Numbered from the stretch's first letter, positions 42,286 to 51,371 are shown. The stretch is 64,000 nt of DNA from Pinibacter sp031553495 (GCA_031553495.1 JAVBLN010000009.1:62001-126000), one strand, 5' to 3'. A program made the numbers and translations. The notes: a model not told the origin generated them from the letters alone.

Positions 42286-42501
42286 ATGCGATTTATACCA
42301 TTAGTAATTACCATCTTATTCGTATTCAATTTTTCTACTGCAAAGGCGCAATGTTCCATTTGTACAAAAACTGCCCAACAACTTGGAGAGAAACCTGCAA
42401 AGGCTTTAAACAACGGCATATTATACCTGGCGGCTATGCCATTGGCATTGGTAGGATTTATAGGGTATCAGTGGTGGAAACATAACAGGGTGGCAAAATA
42501 A
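42286..42501 (+). CDS. Small exported membrane protein with a CxxC motif
   Basis: A 71-residue protein with a signal peptide or first membrane segment (MRFIPLVITILFVFNFSTAKA), a CSICTKTAQQLGEKPAKALN segment carrying a CxxC motif, and a second membrane helix (ILYLAAMPLALVGFIGYQWW) with a basic C-terminus. Similar small proteins are widespread in Bacteroidota without known function. The CxxC faces the periplasm and could be a redox or metal site. GTG at 42280 is an alternative start two codons upstream. Confidence 0.75.
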   Translation: MRFIPLVITILFVFNFSTAKAQCSICTKTAQQLGEKPAKALNNGILYLAAMPLALVGFIGYQWWKHNRVAK

Positions 42502-42537
42502 TTGATAAGAATTTAAAGAAGGATTATACTGAAACCT

Positions 42538-42570
42538 GGAGCCGGCTATTAACCGGTTCCGGGCGTTTTT
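42538..42570 (+). terminator. Probable terminator between convergent genes
   Basis: GGAGCCGG-CTATTAA-CCGGTTCC, with one G-U pair, then GGGCG and TTTTT. It lies between the CxxC protein gene and the FkbM gene. Confidence 0.5.
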
Positions 42571-42571
42571 A

Positions 42572-43402
42572 TTATTTTTTTGCTATAGCATACACATTTA
42601 TTGTCTGCTTCCATTTTGTGATATCTGTTTTCGAATTTAGTTTTTCCACCTTTGCATTTATCGAAAAATCTTCAAAATAATATATGTCGTATCCCAAACG
42701 TTCAATTACATCGTATAACTCAATTTTGGCTTCATCGGAAGCTTTTCCAAAGCTTTCTGCAACAATTACAGGTTTATAAATAGAAAGTATATCGGAAGCG
42801 GATTTGATAATTTCTTTATCATAACCTTCTGTGTCAATTTTTACAAAAGAAAATCTATTTAGCCTGTCGTTGTAATTTGCTTCCAAAAACTTTTTCAGGT
42901 TAACGCCTTTGATCTTTTCTTTCCATACAAATTTGCCATGTGCACTTTCTTCTGTTGGTGAAATGCCTCCGTTTGCAAATGATGCTTCGGATGAGATAAA
43001 ATAAAACTCTTCTTCGTTTGTAGAAATGGCATAATTAACCGGAACAATATTCATTTTTCCCTTATTAAGAGATGCGTTTTTTTGCAGGATCTTATACACA
43101 AAGGGATTGGGGTCGAAACCCAATGTTAAACCCGAAGCGCCGGCACAAAGCGCCATGGGAACAGTTGTGTCACCAATGTTTGTTCCGATGTCAATGGCCA
43201 AATCTCCCTCCTTAATAAACTGTCTGAAAAAAGCTACCATTTCAGAAGTGATTGCAAAGGTTTTAACCAAAGGATTTTCCCAATTGGCAAATTCTATTTT
43301 TCCTAAATTCTCTATGTCAAATGTGTCAATTCGTGCCGGGTATTCCTGGGTAACGCGCCTTGCTCTTTTGCGGGCAAATGATTGCCGGAAATAATTAAAC
43401 AT
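42572..43402 (-). CDS. FkbM family methyltransferase
   Basis: A 276-residue SAM-dependent methyltransferase of the FkbM family. Motif I is LAIDIGTNIGDTTVPMALCAGASG (about residues 70-93). It is followed by LGFDPNPFVYKILQKNASLN, and FVKIDTEGYDKEI is the family's second signature. Members methylate hydroxyls of polyketides or sugars in surface glycans. It is the last gene of a three-gene run with two glycosyltransferases, so O-methylation of a surface polysaccharide is likely but inferred. Confidence 0.85.
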   Translation of the reverse strand: MFNYFRQSFARKRARRVTQEYPARIDTFDIENLGKIEFANWENPLVKTFAITSEMVAFFRQFIKEGDLAIDIGTNIGDTTVPMALCAGASGLTLGFDPNPFVYKILQKNASLNKGKMNIVPVNYAISTNEEEFYFISSEASFANGGISPTEESAHGKFVWKEKIKGVNLKKFLEANYNDRLNRFSFVKIDTEGYDKEIIKSASDILSIYKPVIVAESFGKASDEAKIELYDVIERLGYDIYYFEDFSINAKVEKLNSKTDITKWKQTINVYAIAKK

Positions 43403-43480
43403 GTTGTGATATTTTATAAATGTGGATGTATGGGGTCGAATTTAATAAGAGTAGCTGAAAATAATATCTTCACTACAAAA

Positions 43481-44437
43481 TCATTTTACCAAATCATAAT
43501 TTTTAAATGATGCGATCTGCTTGCCTCCTAATAAATTCTGTTCTATAAAGCTAAGCACTCTGTATTTTGTTTTATCATGCTTATGCCTTTGATATGACTG
43601 CCGGTTGGGGTAAAGCTGATCCTGCCAGTTGAATTTTGCAATAAATTCCTTCATTACAGCCGGATGCGCTTCTTTAAATATTTTTAGGCGGCTAAGATTT
43701 CCATAATCAAATTCGAAAGCCGCATTTTTAAATTGTTCTGCCGCTTTTTCGCGTCCCTGCATATCTGTTTCAAATGATATTCTTTTTTTCTGCATCAATT
43801 GAGGGGGTCTTACCCATCCGTAATGATAAATGCAGGCCGGCACTTTGGCCACTCGTAGTTTATATGTGTCTTTTTTCTGAAAATAACTTTTGCCATCAAA
43901 TTCCGGAATGCGCCGGAAAGATTGGGCGTCGCGCCAGGAGTGAATTTCAGGATCGTTGCGAATGATCCTTATTTCTTCCGCATACCAGGCATGCGATACT
44001 ATATAGTGCGAATAATCTCCCCAAAAATGTTTGTAATCAAAAAGCAAACCTTCCACTTGCGTGTCCTCTACAAGTTCTTCGCACATTTTTCTGATTACAG
44101 GTAAATATTTTTCGTGAACAACTTCATCGCTTTGCAGGTAGAACAGCCATTTTCCCCGGCAGGCGTTTTTTGCTATATCCGTTTGATGCGCATATTCGCT
44201 GCCATTGGGATAAGCCTCCAGATCCCAAACAGTATTAATGATCTTTATTTTATCTGAATTGATTTTCCTGATTTCTTCCAACGTAGAATCATCTTCATCA
44301 CAATTGCCAAGAGCTATTACAAATTCATCCACAATTGGCAATATGGATTCGATAGACGCCTTTATTGGATAGTAAAGCTTTGTTGCATTACGCACCATGC
44401 AAAAACCACTGATGAGTATAGGAGATTTGAGAGGCAT
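43481..44437 (-). CDS. Glycosyltransferase, GT2-like
   Basis: A 318-residue cytoplasmic protein with a GT-A start (ILISGFCMVRNATKLYYPIKASIESILPIVDEFVIALGNCDEDDST). KWLFYLQSDEVVHEKYL places a D-x-x-like acidic motif at the sugar-nucleotide site. C-terminal tail is basic and aromatic. It lies between an FkbM methyltransferase and another GT2 gene on the same strand, so it probably acts on a cell-surface glycan. Donor and acceptor unknown. Confidence 0.78.
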   Translation of the reverse strand: MPLKSPILISGFCMVRNATKLYYPIKASIESILPIVDEFVIALGNCDEDDSTLEEIRKINSDKIKIINTVWDLEAYPNGSEYAHQTDIAKNACRGKWLFYLQSDEVVHEKYLPVIRKMCEELVEDTQVEGLLFDYKHFWGDYSHYIVSHAWYAEEIRIIRNDPEIHSWRDAQSFRRIPEFDGKSYFQKKDTYKLRVAKVPACIYHYGWVRPPQLMQKKRISFETDMQGREKAAEQFKNAAFEFDYGNLSRLKIFKEAHPAVMKEFIAKFNWQDQLYPNRQSYQRHKHDKTKYRVLSFIEQNLLGGKQIASFKNYDLVK

Positions 44438-44473
44438 ATTTTACAAAAAGTCAAAGATGTTTAATTCTATTTG

Positions 44474-45298
44474 TTAATTTTTTGAAACTTTAATTCCGTT
44501 TTGCAAGGCATACAATTTATAATATTTCATAAAAGTAAGATGTGCAACATTACAAGCTATTACAAATCCAAAATAGCCGTCAAGAAAGCCCAATCGCACA
44601 ATGTAGCTGTATATAAAAGCCCAGCTTGGATTTAAAATCATTTTTAGCCAATTGGATTTTTTACCTTTTTCCAAATAAGCATTTGCCGAAATAGTGCTAA
44701 ACTTATTATTCTGTTTTATATGTGCCTCAAGATCATTATAGGAATAGTGTAACAGATCACCCCGCAACCGCCCAACTTTGCCATTATTATTCAGCTTCCA
44801 TTTTTCATGAATTTTATATCCCTGCCAGCTTCCCTCGTCCTTATTAAACAGGCGGATAATGAAGTTGGGATACCAACCGGAATGCCTGATCCATTTACCG
44901 CAATAGTTTGTTAACCGGGCACATTTATATGCAACATACTCCGAAGGTTCATTCATCAGTTGCTTTATACTTTGAAAGAGTTCCGGCGATAAAGCTTCAT
45001 CCGCATCCAACGATAATACCCACTTGTACGACGCATATTTATTCGCTTCGTTTTTTTGTGTCACATAATCTTCAAAAGTACTTTCATACACTTTTGCCCC
45101 TTTTTGCAAGGCTATAGTTCTTGTGTTGTCTGTTGAAAAAGAATCAAGTATTATGATCTCATCTGCCAGCTCTTTTACAGAATCAATGCATCTGCCTATG
45201 TTCTTTTCTTCATTGTATGTAATTATTACTACAGATAAGCCATTCACATTTAAAATCTTAAATTGATGATCGTTGCACAATATTACAATTTTAGCCAT
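44474..45298 (-). CDS. Glycosyltransferase family 2, WaaE/KdtX-like
   Basis: A 274-residue glycosyltransferase resembling LPS inner-core beta-glucosyltransferases. Motifs: LSVVIITYNEEKNIGRCIDS, ADEIIILDSFSTDNT, and SLDADEALSPEL carrying the DxD. The C-terminal half has hydrophobic stretches for membrane association. The family normally begins near residue 20 here, so a GTG or other start close to 45247 is possible; the ATG at 45298 is retained as the only ATG. It is first gene of the GT-GT-FkbM run. Confidence 0.82.
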   Translation of the reverse strand: MAKIVILCNDHQFKILNVNGLSVVIITYNEEKNIGRCIDSVKELADEIIILDSFSTDNTRTIALQKGAKVYESTFEDYVTQKNEANKYASYKWVLSLDADEALSPELFQSIKQLMNEPSEYVAYKCARLTNYCGKWIRHSGWYPNFIIRLFNKDEGSWQGYKIHEKWKLNNNGKVGRLRGDLLHYSYNDLEAHIKQNNKFSTISANAYLEKGKKSNWLKMILNPSWAFIYSYIVRLGFLDGYFGFVIACNVAHLTFMKYYKLYALQNGIKVSKN

Positions 45299-45367
45299 TA
45301 TAAATTTTATAAAGGCGAAAAAGTTAACTTTACTACATCACTGAATTACCTGCTTTATTATTAGATT

Positions 45368-46006
45368 ATGACCAATTTCATTCCAATATTTCCATTGAGC
45401 ATAGTTGTATATCCCGGGGAGAATTTAAACCTGCACATATTTGAGCCACGTTACAGGCAACTGATACAGGAATGTGTACAGCAAAATAAACCTTTTGGAG
45501 TGCCAGTTGTGATCAACAATAAACTGCGTGAATGGGGAACACTTGTTGAGGTTCAGGACGTTTCAAAAACATATGAGAATGGAGAAATGGATATCAAAAC
45601 CATCGGATTGGGAGTGTTTCGTGTGCTTGAAATAATTAATACCATTCCCGATAAATTATATAGCGGCGCCATTGTGAGTTATCATAAAAGCGAGAAAGAT
45701 AATGGCAATCGCGAACTGATGCAAAAGGTAGTCGAGGCGGTAAAAAAGCTGCACGAACTTTTAAAGATTAAAAAGGAATTTAACAAACCCGAGGATGCAT
45801 TAATAAGCTACGATGTAGCGCATCACGCCGGTTTGTCGCAAGAGGAAGAATATGAAATACTCGGCTTAAAAGATGAAGTACAGAGGCAGGAATACCTGAA
45901 AAGACATCTTAATAAAGTATTGCCAATTATTGCAGAAATGGAGCACTTAAAGGAACGAATAAAACTCAACGGCCATTTCAAAAATTTGCCGGGACTGAAA
46001 TTGTGA
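45368..46006 (+). CDS. Lon N-terminal (substrate-binding) domain protein
   Basis: A 212-residue protein made of the Lon protease substrate-binding domain alone, without AAA+ or protease parts. Typical blocks are FIPIFPLSIVVYPGENLNLHIFEPRY and GTLVEVQDV. A helical C-terminal half follows (VVEAVKKLHELLKIKKEF). Such stand-alone domains are common, and their role is unknown. Cytoplasmic. Confidence 0.85.
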   Translation: MTNFIPIFPLSIVVYPGENLNLHIFEPRYRQLIQECVQQNKPFGVPVVINNKLREWGTLVEVQDVSKTYENGEMDIKTIGLGVFRVLEIINTIPDKLYSGAIVSYHKSEKDNGNRELMQKVVEAVKKLHELLKIKKEFNKPEDALISYDVAHHAGLSQEEEYEILGLKDEVQRQEYLKRHLNKVLPIIAEMEHLKERIKLNGHFKNLPGLKL

Positions 46007-46112
46007 ATAATTGAATGAGATATCAAAAGTTGAAGAAGCAGATTGCAATGAGATATTTCGCATGGTTTGTGTGTCCGATTTCTGCCCTCTTACCTCAGTT
46101 TATTTTTATAGG

Positions 46113-46179
46113 ACCGGCGGTAGTGCTACTATTAAGCATCGTTGTGTCACTCACTTGTACGGCAGGAATGCTATTGAGC
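46113..46179 (+). repeat. Core repeat, type I (copy 21)
   Basis: A consensus type I core running directly into a GCAGTAGGCAGTTGGCGG heptamer array. Confidence 0.92.
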
Positions 46180-46364
46180 GGTAAGCAGTAGGCAGTTGGC
46201 GGTTGGCAGTAGAGAAGTCAGAGATCAGAAGTCAGATATTAGAAGTTCACGACTTTTGAAAGATGAAAAGTCACAGCATTCACTACCCTTCAACCACCAA
46301 CACTTGTCTTATACATTATACACTTTGTCGGAGCCGATTTTGTTATTTATTCCACAATTTGCCC

Positions 46365-46372
46365 TAATTTCG
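46365..46372 (+). promoter_or_regulatory. -7 box of pdhC
   Basis: TAATTTCG, one change from TAnnTTTG, with a TTTTG about 23 bases upstream that could serve as the -33 element. The ATG is 26 bases downstream. Confidence 0.5.
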
Positions 46373-46397
46373 ACCCTCAAATTAACAATCAATAATT

Positions 46398-48023
46398 ATG
46401 GCTGAAGAGATATTAATGCCCCGCCTGAGCGACACTATGACTGAAGGCGTTATAGCTGCATGGCATAAGAAGGTTGGAGATACCGTGAAAAAAGGTGAAT
46501 TATTGGCAGAAGTAGAAACCGACAAAGCCACAATGGAGCTGGAAAGCTATAAAGACGGCACTTTGCTACACATAGGTGTAGAAAAAGGAGGAAAACTGCA
46601 GGTGAATGATTTACTTGCAATCATTGGCGCTCCCGGTGAAGATATATCCGCTATTTTGAATAAAACCGGTGGACAGTCAGCTCCGGCTAAAGAAGAAGCA
46701 AAACCAGCCGAAGCCCCTAAACAAGAATCTGCTCCTGCTACTCAAACTGTAGATCTTTCAAAGGTAGAAGAAGTGATACTGATGCCCCGCCTAAGCGATA
46801 CCATGACAGAAGGCGTTATTGCAGAATGGCATAAAAACATTGGTGACGATGTAAAGAAAGGTGAACTGCTCGCAGAAATAGAAACCGATAAAGCTACCAT
46901 GGAGCTGGAAAGCTACAAAAATGGAAAGCTGTTGTATATTGGCGCACAAAAAGGAGAAAAGGTACCTGTAAATGCACTATTATGTATTATAGGTGAAGAA
47001 GGGAAAGTGGATGTAAACAGCCTTGTTGCTGCTGCCAAGGGTGGCGGCGCTCCCGTGGAAGGGGCTAAGCCTGCGGAAGCAAAAGCTGAAAAACCTGCAA
47101 CACAAACAACTTCCGCTTCCGGTGCTGCTGCATCCGCATCTGTAGAGAACGGACGTGTAAAAGCTTCTCCTTTAGCGAAGAAAATTGCTGAAGACAAAGG
47201 CATCGACTTATCGCAAGTGCCGGGAAGTGGCGACGGTGGACGTATTATTAAAGCCGATATCGATAACTATAAACCATCGGCACAACCATCGGCTCCCGCT
47301 GCCGCTCAAAGCGCTGCCGTGCCTTCTGCTCCTGCAGGACAGGTAAGCTTTGATGAAGTACAAGTTTCGCAAATGCGCAAGGTAATTGCCAAACGCTTGG
47401 GTGAAAGCCTTTTCACAGCTCCGCATTTTTATGTTACCATGGCTATTGACATGGATAATGCTGTTGCTGCACGTGCAAAGATCAATGAAAATGCTCCTGT
47501 AAAAATTTCTTTCAACGACCTGGTTTTAAAAGCATGTTCAATTGCATTGAAACAACATCCGGCAGTAAACAGTAGCTGGCAGGGTGACACAATAAGAGTT
47601 AACCACCACGTAAATATTGGTGTGGCAGTGGCAATTGAAGACGGCTTACTGGTACCGGTTGTTCGTTTTGCGGATAGCAAATCGCTAAGCCAGATAGCAG
47701 TGGAAGTAAAAGATTTTGCGGCACGGGCAAAAGCGAAAAAACTGCAGCCACCAGATTGGGAAGGAAGCACATTTACGCTTTCCAACCTTGGCATGTTTGG
47801 TGTAGATGAATTTACAGCTATCATCAATCCGCCGGATGCATGCATACTTGCAGTAGGCGGTATTAGTCAGGTGCCGGTTGTTAAGGATGGTGTGGTGAAA
47901 CCCGGTAATGTGATGAAAGTGACCTTAAGCTGCGACCACCGCGTAGTAGATGGCGCTTCTGGCGCGGCATTCCTGCAAACGTTGAAAAGCCTGCTGGAAG
48001 AGCCTTTGAGAATGTTAGTATAA
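46398..48023 (+). CDS. pdhC: Pyruvate dehydrogenase complex E2, dihydrolipoyl acetyltransferase
   Basis: A 541-residue E2 subunit that transfers acetyl groups to CoA. Two tandem lipoyl domains (about 1-80 and 125-205) each contain the lipoylated lysine in VETDKATMELESY or IETDKATMELESY. Ala/Pro-rich linkers follow each one. An E3/E1-binding domain is at about 250-290 (KASPLAKKIAEDKGIDLSQV). The catalytic domain occupies 320-541, with the active-site DHRVVDGASGA near the end. The two lipoyl segments remain highly similar even in DNA. The gene is monocistronic with its own promoter and terminator; E1 and E3 genes are not in the window. Confidence 0.95.
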   Translation: MAEEILMPRLSDTMTEGVIAAWHKKVGDTVKKGELLAEVETDKATMELESYKDGTLLHIGVEKGGKLQVNDLLAIIGAPGEDISAILNKTGGQSAPAKEEAKPAEAPKQESAPATQTVDLSKVEEVILMPRLSDTMTEGVIAEWHKNIGDDVKKGELLAEIETDKATMELESYKNGKLLYIGAQKGEKVPVNALLCIIGEEGKVDVNSLVAAAKGGGAPVEGAKPAEAKAEKPATQTTSASGAAASASVENGRVKASPLAKKIAEDKGIDLSQVPGSGDGGRIIKADIDNYKPSAQPSAPAAAQSAAVPSAPAGQVSFDEVQVSQMRKVIAKRLGESLFTAPHFYVTMAIDMDNAVAARAKINENAPVKISFNDLVLKACSIALKQHPAVNSSWQGDTIRVNHHVNIGVAVAIEDGLLVPVVRFADSKSLSQIAVEVKDFAARAKAKKLQPPDWEGSTFTLSNLGMFGVDEFTAIINPPDACILAVGGISQVPVVKDGVVKPGNVMKVTLSCDHRVVDGASGAAFLQTLKSLLEEPLRMLV

Positions 48024-48042
48024 TGGTTCACGCAAAATAATC

Positions 48043-48075
48043 AAGGGTATTCTGTGTATGCAGAATACCCTTTTT
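48043..48075 (+). terminator. Rho-independent terminator of pdhC
   Basis: AAGGGTATTCTG-TGTATG-CAGAATACCCTT is a 12-bp perfect stem followed by T's, 20 bases after the stop codon. Confidence 0.9.
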
Positions 48076-48145
48076 AATTTGGAGTACGCAGCATAAATTC
48101 ATGCATGAATATTTTCTTCACAGAAATAAGATGTCACAAGAAATT

Positions 48146-48221
48146 GTTAACCACAAGGTTCACCAGGAAAGAACACAAGGGTTGGTAGCAATTCAGCAAA
48201 CCATTGTGTGCCTTGTGCTTT
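48146..48221. repeat. TTAACCACAAGG inverted-repeat element, short copy
   Basis: GTTAACCACAAGGTTCACCA on the left and GTGTGCCTTGTGCTT on the right. It is related to the longer element at 55795-55907. Confidence 0.65.
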
Positions 48222-48264
48222 ACTGATGTGGGTAGTTTCTTCTGACCTCTGATATCTGTTTTCC

Positions 48265-48400
48265 CAAACTGGCGCAGGTCTCCTGACCTGTGCCTATAAG
48301 TTACTTGACTAATAACTAAAAAATGTTCATTGATTATAACGTTGCCTTCTGATAAAATAAGTAACGATCAGGCACAGGCCGGGAGGCCTGCGCCAGTTTG
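48265..48400. mobile_element. MITE-like inverted-repeat element, copy B
   Basis: Ends CAAACTGGCGCAGGTCTCCT and its inverted counterpart (GCCTGCGCCAGTTTG) form a repeat of about 36 bp. The middle is AT-rich and differs from copy A at 41656-41785. No coding capacity. Confidence 0.82.
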
Positions 48401-48413
48401 GCAATGTACAATT

Positions 48414-48466
48414 GTTGCTAAAAGCAACAGTATAGTGCTGCAAGGCTACAAGCCTTGCAGAGTGTG
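48414..48466 (+). repeat. Double-hairpin module, copy C
   Basis: GTTGC-TAAAA-GCAAC and CTGCAAGGCT-ACA-AGCCTTGCAG, as at 21141-21193. Confidence 0.8.
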
Positions 48467-48472
48467 AGCCGC

Positions 48473-48506
48473 TGATTTCTGACCTCTGATCTCTCAACCG
48501 CCCACT
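48473..48506. repeat. Heptamer array (TTCTGAC, TCTCAAC families)
   Basis: CTGATTT CTGACCT CTGATCT CTCAACC GCCCACT, ending in the neighbouring core repeat. Confidence 0.7.
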
Positions 48507-48566
48507 AAAGTTCCTGCCGTACAAGTGAGTGACACAACGATGCTTAAGAGTAGCACTACCGCCGGT
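48505..48566 (-). repeat. Core repeat, type I (copy 22)
   Basis: A type I core whose first bases are altered (CTAAAGTTCCTGCCGTACAA). The centre and the other flank are consensus. Confidence 0.9.
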
Positions 48567-48590
48567 CAACAAAAAAATCTTTACTTGAAA

Positions 48591-51371
48591 TTACACCACT
48601 ATATTGATCATTTTATTCTTTACATAAATAACCTTCTTTGGCGTTTTTCCATCCAGCCACTTTTGTACAATATCATTAGCTAAAACCAATTCTTCTACCT
48701 GCTGTTGTGTGGCATCCAGCGCAACGGTTAGTTCGGTTCTTGTTTTGCCGTTTATGGCAACCGGATACACTTTTGAAGTTTCTACAAGATATTTTTGCTC
48801 AATTTCCGGGAAGGCTGTGTTCACAATATAATCTTCATTTCCTGTTAGATGCCACAGCTCTTCGGCAATGTGAGGCGCATATGGCGCTAACGCCACAAGC
48901 AATTTGTCGAGCACCACTTTTTTATGGCATTTCATATCATTCAGCTCATTTACCGCAATCATAAATGTGCTGACAGCCGTGTTAAAAGAAAACTTTTCGG
49001 TGTCATCTTCTATTTTCTTTATTGCTTTATACACCACTTTCCATTCGGCATCGGTTGGGGTTTCATTGGTTACTATCACTCCTTTTTCTTCGTGCACAAA
49101 CAAACGCCACAATTTGCGCAAAAACCTGTACACGCCCTCAATGCCTTTTGTATCCCACGGTTTACTCATTTCCACCGGACCTAAAAACATTTCATACATG
49201 CGGAAGGTATCGGCGCCATATCTTTCACACAAGTCATCGGGGTTTACAGTATTGAAATAGCGTTTGCTCATTTTTTCCACTTCTGTACCGCATATGTATT
49301 TCCCGTTTTCCAGTATGAATTCTGCATCGGCAAATTCTCCGTTTTTCCATTGTTTAAATGCTTCGGTATTCAGTTCCAATCCATCCACTATATTCACATC
49401 TACATGAATTGAATCAGTGGAATAGTCGTCTTTTAACCCATGTGAAACAAATTTGCTGCTGCCATGTATTCTGTAAACCAATCTTGAGCTGCCTTGGATC
49501 ATACCCTGGTTGACAAGTTTTTTATAGGGTTCATCATAGCCAATTAAACCAAGGTCAAACAACACTTTCGTCCACATGCGGCTGTAGAGTAAATGTCCCA
49601 CCGCATGTTCGGTGCCGCCAATATATAGATCAACCTGGCCCCAGTAGTCACTCACTTTTCTGCTGCAAAATTCCGTTTTGTTTTCCGGATCCATATACCG
49701 CAGAAAATACCATGATGACCCTGCGTAACCGGGCATAGTATTTACTTCGCGGATGCCGCCGTTATAGTTTTTCCAATCATCAAGGTTGGCAAGTGGTCCT
49801 TCGCCTTCAGATCCGTTTTTAATTTTATCAATTTCAGGAAGTAGAACCGGTAATTCATTTTCGGGTAAAGGATACGCTATACCATCTTCCCAAATAATAG
49901 GAAAAGGCTCGCCCCAGTAGCGTTGCCTGCTGAATGCGGCATCGCGCATGCGGTAATTTACCTGCCGTTTCCCGATCTTCATTTCTTCCACTTTATTGAT
50001 CACCACTTCCATAGCATCTCGCATTACCATGCCATCCAGGAAATAACTGTTTTCAAGCACCGCGTCTTTTGTAGGATTGGCTTCCTCTCCATTAAAATGG
50101 TTTCCTATAATGTTGGTAATAGGAATATTAAAATGCTTCGCGAATTTAAAATCGCGTTCATCGCCGCAAGGCACAGCCATTATGGCGCCTGTTCCATAAC
50201 CAATTAATACATATTCGGAAATCCAGATAGGAATTTGTTTGCCGTTAAACGGATTTAAAGCATAAGCGCCGGTAAAAACGCCGGTAATTTTCTTTTCGGC
50301 CTGCCTTTCCCTGTCGCTACGGCTTTTTACATAATTAATGTATTCTTCAACTGCTTCCCGTTGTTCGGGGGAAGTAATTTTTTCAATCAATTCATGTTCC
50401 GGAGCCACTACCATAAAGTCAACACCAAAAATAGTATCAGGGCGTGTGGTGTACACTTTTAGGATCTCCTTCTTTTGAGAGGAGCCGGGGGTAAGGTTTA
50501 TTTCAAAATCAACCTCTGCGCCATAACTTTTCCCAATCCAGTTGGTTTGCATTTCCTTCATGGCCTCGCTAAACTCAATGCGGTTCAATCCTTCCAGCAG
50601 GCGGTCGGCATATTCTGTAATTCGCAAATACCATTGGCGCAGCTTCTTTTTCACAACAGGATGGCCGCCACGCTCACTTACGCCGTTTATTACCTCATCA
50701 TTGGCCAGTACGGTACCAAGCGCTTCGCACCAGTTCACTTCGCCATAACCACAGTACGACAAACGATAATCCATCAGTATATCCTGGCGGCGCTTTTCAT
50801 CAAATGTTTTCCATTCTTCAGCGGTAAATAGAACTGTTTTATCGCCGGGGCATATATGATTGGCATTTCCCTCCGTTTCAAAAAAAATTATTAAGCGGGA
50901 AATGTCTTCGGCCTTTTGCGTTTGGCGGTTATACCAGCTATTAAAAAGTTTTAGAAAAATCCACTGGGTCCATTTGTAATAACCCGGATCACAGGTTTTT
51001 ACTTCCCGGTCCCAATCGAAACAAAAACCAATATTATTAAGCTGACTGCGAAAAGTTTGTATGTTTTGCTCAGTGCTTACTGCCGGATGAATGCCGTGCT
51101 CAATAGCATACTGCTCAGCAGGCAGGCCAAATGCATCATAGCCCATAGGATGCAGTACATTGTAACCTTTCAGTTTTTTATACCTGCTGAAAATATCGCT
51201 GGCTATATATCCCAAAGGGTGCCCCACATGCAGCCCGGCACCGCTAGGGTAGGGAAACATGTCCAGCACGTAATACTTGGGTTTTACAGAATCGTTACTC
51301 ACTTTATAGACTTTGGCATCAGTCCACTTTTTTTGCCAGTCCTTTTCTATTATTCTGAAATCGTATTCCAT
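48591..51371 (-). CDS. leuS: Leucyl-tRNA synthetase
   Basis: A 926-residue class I aminoacyl-tRNA synthetase charging tRNA-Leu. The HIGH-type motif is HVGHPLGY (about residues 47-54). The CP1 editing domain is present in the middle (ERGGHPVV, TTRPDTIFG, GTGAIMAVPCGDERD). The KMSKS-type loop reads KMSKRYFNTVNPD, with Arg in place of the final Ser. The C-terminal anticodon-binding and terminal domains end in VIYVKNKMINIVV. Domain order and length fit Bacteroidota LeuS. Its start at 51371 (MEYDFRIIEKDWQKKW) is the family start. Confidence 0.96.
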   Translation of the reverse strand: MEYDFRIIEKDWQKKWTDAKVYKVSNDSVKPKYYVLDMFPYPSGAGLHVGHPLGYIASDIFSRYKKLKGYNVLHPMGYDAFGLPAEQYAIEHGIHPAVSTEQNIQTFRSQLNNIGFCFDWDREVKTCDPGYYKWTQWIFLKLFNSWYNRQTQKAEDISRLIIFFETEGNANHICPGDKTVLFTAEEWKTFDEKRRQDILMDYRLSYCGYGEVNWCEALGTVLANDEVINGVSERGGHPVVKKKLRQWYLRITEYADRLLEGLNRIEFSEAMKEMQTNWIGKSYGAEVDFEINLTPGSSQKKEILKVYTTRPDTIFGVDFMVVAPEHELIEKITSPEQREAVEEYINYVKSRSDRERQAEKKITGVFTGAYALNPFNGKQIPIWISEYVLIGYGTGAIMAVPCGDERDFKFAKHFNIPITNIIGNHFNGEEANPTKDAVLENSYFLDGMVMRDAMEVVINKVEEMKIGKRQVNYRMRDAAFSRQRYWGEPFPIIWEDGIAYPLPENELPVLLPEIDKIKNGSEGEGPLANLDDWKNYNGGIREVNTMPGYAGSSWYFLRYMDPENKTEFCSRKVSDYWGQVDLYIGGTEHAVGHLLYSRMWTKVLFDLGLIGYDEPYKKLVNQGMIQGSSRLVYRIHGSSKFVSHGLKDDYSTDSIHVDVNIVDGLELNTEAFKQWKNGEFADAEFILENGKYICGTEVEKMSKRYFNTVNPDDLCERYGADTFRMYEMFLGPVEMSKPWDTKGIEGVYRFLRKLWRLFVHEEKGVIVTNETPTDAEWKVVYKAIKKIEDDTEKFSFNTAVSTFMIAVNELNDMKCHKKVVLDKLLVALAPYAPHIAEELWHLTGNEDYIVNTAFPEIEQKYLVETSKVYPVAINGKTRTELTVALDATQQQVEELVLANDIVQKWLDGKTPKKVIYVKNKMINIVV

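Larger units (their letters stand above)
46007..46397. other. Gap of 391 bases before pdhC
   Basis: It holds a type I core (46113-46179), heptamer arrays (GTAAGCA/GTTGGCA then GTCAGAG/ATCAGAA, 46179-46248), and a promoter with TAATTTCG (46365-46372). No gene. Confidence 0.7.
48024..48590. other. Convergent gap of 567 bases between pdhC and leuS
   Basis: It contains the pdhC terminator, a solitary left outer end of the full-length repeat element (48082-48115, GTACGCAGCATAAATTCATG), a TAACCACAAGG inverted-repeat element (48146-48221), heptamers, the 136-bp inverted-repeat element (48265-48400), a double hairpin (48414-48466), heptamers (48473-48506) and a type I core. No gene. Confidence 0.75.
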
